Below are positions 4,627-5,230 of a DNA stretch of 5,230 bases, piece after piece (within the stretch, counting starts at the first letter, position 1; each line of letters opens with the position of its first letter). The DNA comes from Deltaproteobacteria bacterium (lineage in GTDB: Bacteria; Myxococcota_A; UBA9160): the NCBI GenBank assembly GCA_003520425.1, contig DOUU01000446.1:1-5230 (forward strand), in the 5' to 3' direction. The position numbers and the translations under genes were made by a program. The notes beneath the pieces were generated by a model. It was not told the origin of the DNA and did no database searches. It was given only the letters and a program-made list of their open reading frames with translations.

Positions 4627-5230
4627 GCGGCGGCGTCGTCGCGATCGTGCAGGCGAGGATGGGCTCGAGCCGGCTGCCGGGGAAGGTGCTGCTGCGCCTC
4701 GGCGAGGTGACGGTGCTCGAGTGCCTGCTCGAGCGGGTGGCGCGAGCGCGCCTCGTCGGCACGCTGGTCGTCGCCACGACCACCGCCCGGGAGGACGATC
4801 CGATCGCGACGCTGTGCGTACTCGGGGACGTGCGGTGCTACCGGGGGCACGCCACCGACCTCCTCGACCGGCACCTGCGGGCGGCGCGCGCCTGCGGCGC
4901 CGAGCACGTCGTGAAGATCCCGTCCGACTGCGCGCTCATTGATCCCGCCGTGATCGACCGGGTCCTGGGCGCCTACCTCGATCGCGCAGGCCGCTACGAC
5001 TACGTGTCCAACCTGCACCCGCCGACCTACCCGGACGGGAACGACGTCGAAGTGTTCAGCTTCGCGGCGCTGGAGAGCGCCTGGCGCCTGGCCAGGCGGC
5101 CCCTGGACCGGGAGCACACGACGCCGTTCCTCTGGGACACACCCGGCGCCTACCGGCTGGGCAACGTCGCATGGGAGACGGGCCGCGACCTCTCGATGAC
5201 GCATCGCGTCGTGCTCGACTACGCCGAGGA
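4623..5230 (+). CDS. SpsF-type cytidylyltransferase-like glycan biosynthesis protein, 3' end beyond window
   Basis: Member of the SpsF / acylneuraminate-cytidylyltransferase-like nucleotidyltransferase family, which probably activates a sugar with CTP for a surface glycan. The frame is open from GTG 4623 to the right edge, giving 202 residues. Seen: VQARMGSSRLPGKVL (9-23), the nucleotide-binding loop; VVATTTAREDDPI (49-61); YRGHATDLLDR (73-83); SDCALIDPAVID (101-112), with D102 at the expected metal site; YDYVSNLHPPTYPDGNDVEV (125-144), a hallmark of the SpsF group; and REHTTPFLW (163-171). Differences from the usual SpsF sequence are SDC for GDC and, near the end, LDYAE where VDYPED is common. 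The start overlaps the previous stop by four bases. Relatives occur beside NeuB-like synthases and aminotransferases in sialic-acid-like and spore-coat glycan clusters, so such genes may follow to the right. Confidence 0.88.
   Translation, partial: MSGGVVAIVQARMGSSRLPGKVLLRLGEVTVLECLLERVARARLVGTLVVATTTAREDDPIATLCVLGDVRCYRGHATDLLDRHLRAARACGAEHVVKIPSDCALIDPAVIDRVLGAYLDRAGRYDYVSNLHPPTYPDGNDVEVFSFAALESAWRLARRPLDREHTTPFLWDTPGAYRLGNVAWETGRDLSMTHRVVLDYAE

Noticed and set aside
3469..5204. Two long minus-strand open frames (3469-4488 and 4203-5204) opposite the glycan genes
   Set aside because: They overlap each other and lie antisense to genes with clear GT-B-like and SpsF motifs; low-complexity composition.

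Overview
The window is strongly GC-rich, with G or C at most third codon positions, and it is gene-dense with short or overlapping gene junctions. The gene set (DNA polymerase III delta' subunit, rhomboid protease, microcompartment vertex proteins, deoxyribose-phosphate aldolase, surface-glycan genes) fits a high-GC, probably Gram-negative and probably uncultivated bacterium. Acidobacteriota, Gemmatimonadota, Myxococcota or similar phyla are possible. The phylum cannot be fixed from this sequence alone.

Layout. (1) Bases 1-847, minus strand: most of holB, the clamp-loader delta' subunit, running off the left edge. (2) A 58-base divergent gap. (3) Plus strand, 906-3350: a compact cluster of a rhomboid intramembrane protease, a first BMC-P (EutN/CcmL) vertex protein starting one base after the rhomboid stop, a conspicuous array of GTGAG/CTCAC units arranged as a large imperfect palindrome (about 1898-2054), a second BMC-P protein with a strong ribosome binding site, and a deoC-type aldolase that overlaps it by four bases. 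(4) A 190-base gap with a GC-rich hairpin just after deoC. (5) Plus strand, 3541 to the right edge: a GT-B-like or CDP-glycerol-transferase-like protein overlapping by four bases an SpsF-type cytidylyltransferase that runs off the right edge. This looks like the start of a surface-polysaccharide or nonulosonic-acid-type glycan operon.

The most interesting part is the centre. Two vertex-protein paralogues sit next to an aldolase that carries an N-terminal amphipathic helix and a low-complexity linker, as expected for a cargo enzyme targeted to a bacterial microcompartment. Deoxyribose-5-phosphate cleavage yields acetaldehyde and glyceraldehyde-3-phosphate, and acetaldehyde is the kind of volatile intermediate that microcompartments confine. 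No hexameric (BMC-H) or trimeric (BMC-T) shell gene, aldehyde dehydrogenase or phosphotransacylase is visible. The locus is closed on the left by holB and on the right by glycan genes, so this appears to be a satellite microcompartment locus whose remaining parts would lie elsewhere. The rhomboid at the head of the cluster and the GTGAG palindrome between the two vertex genes are unusual and not explained by the known microcompartment plan.
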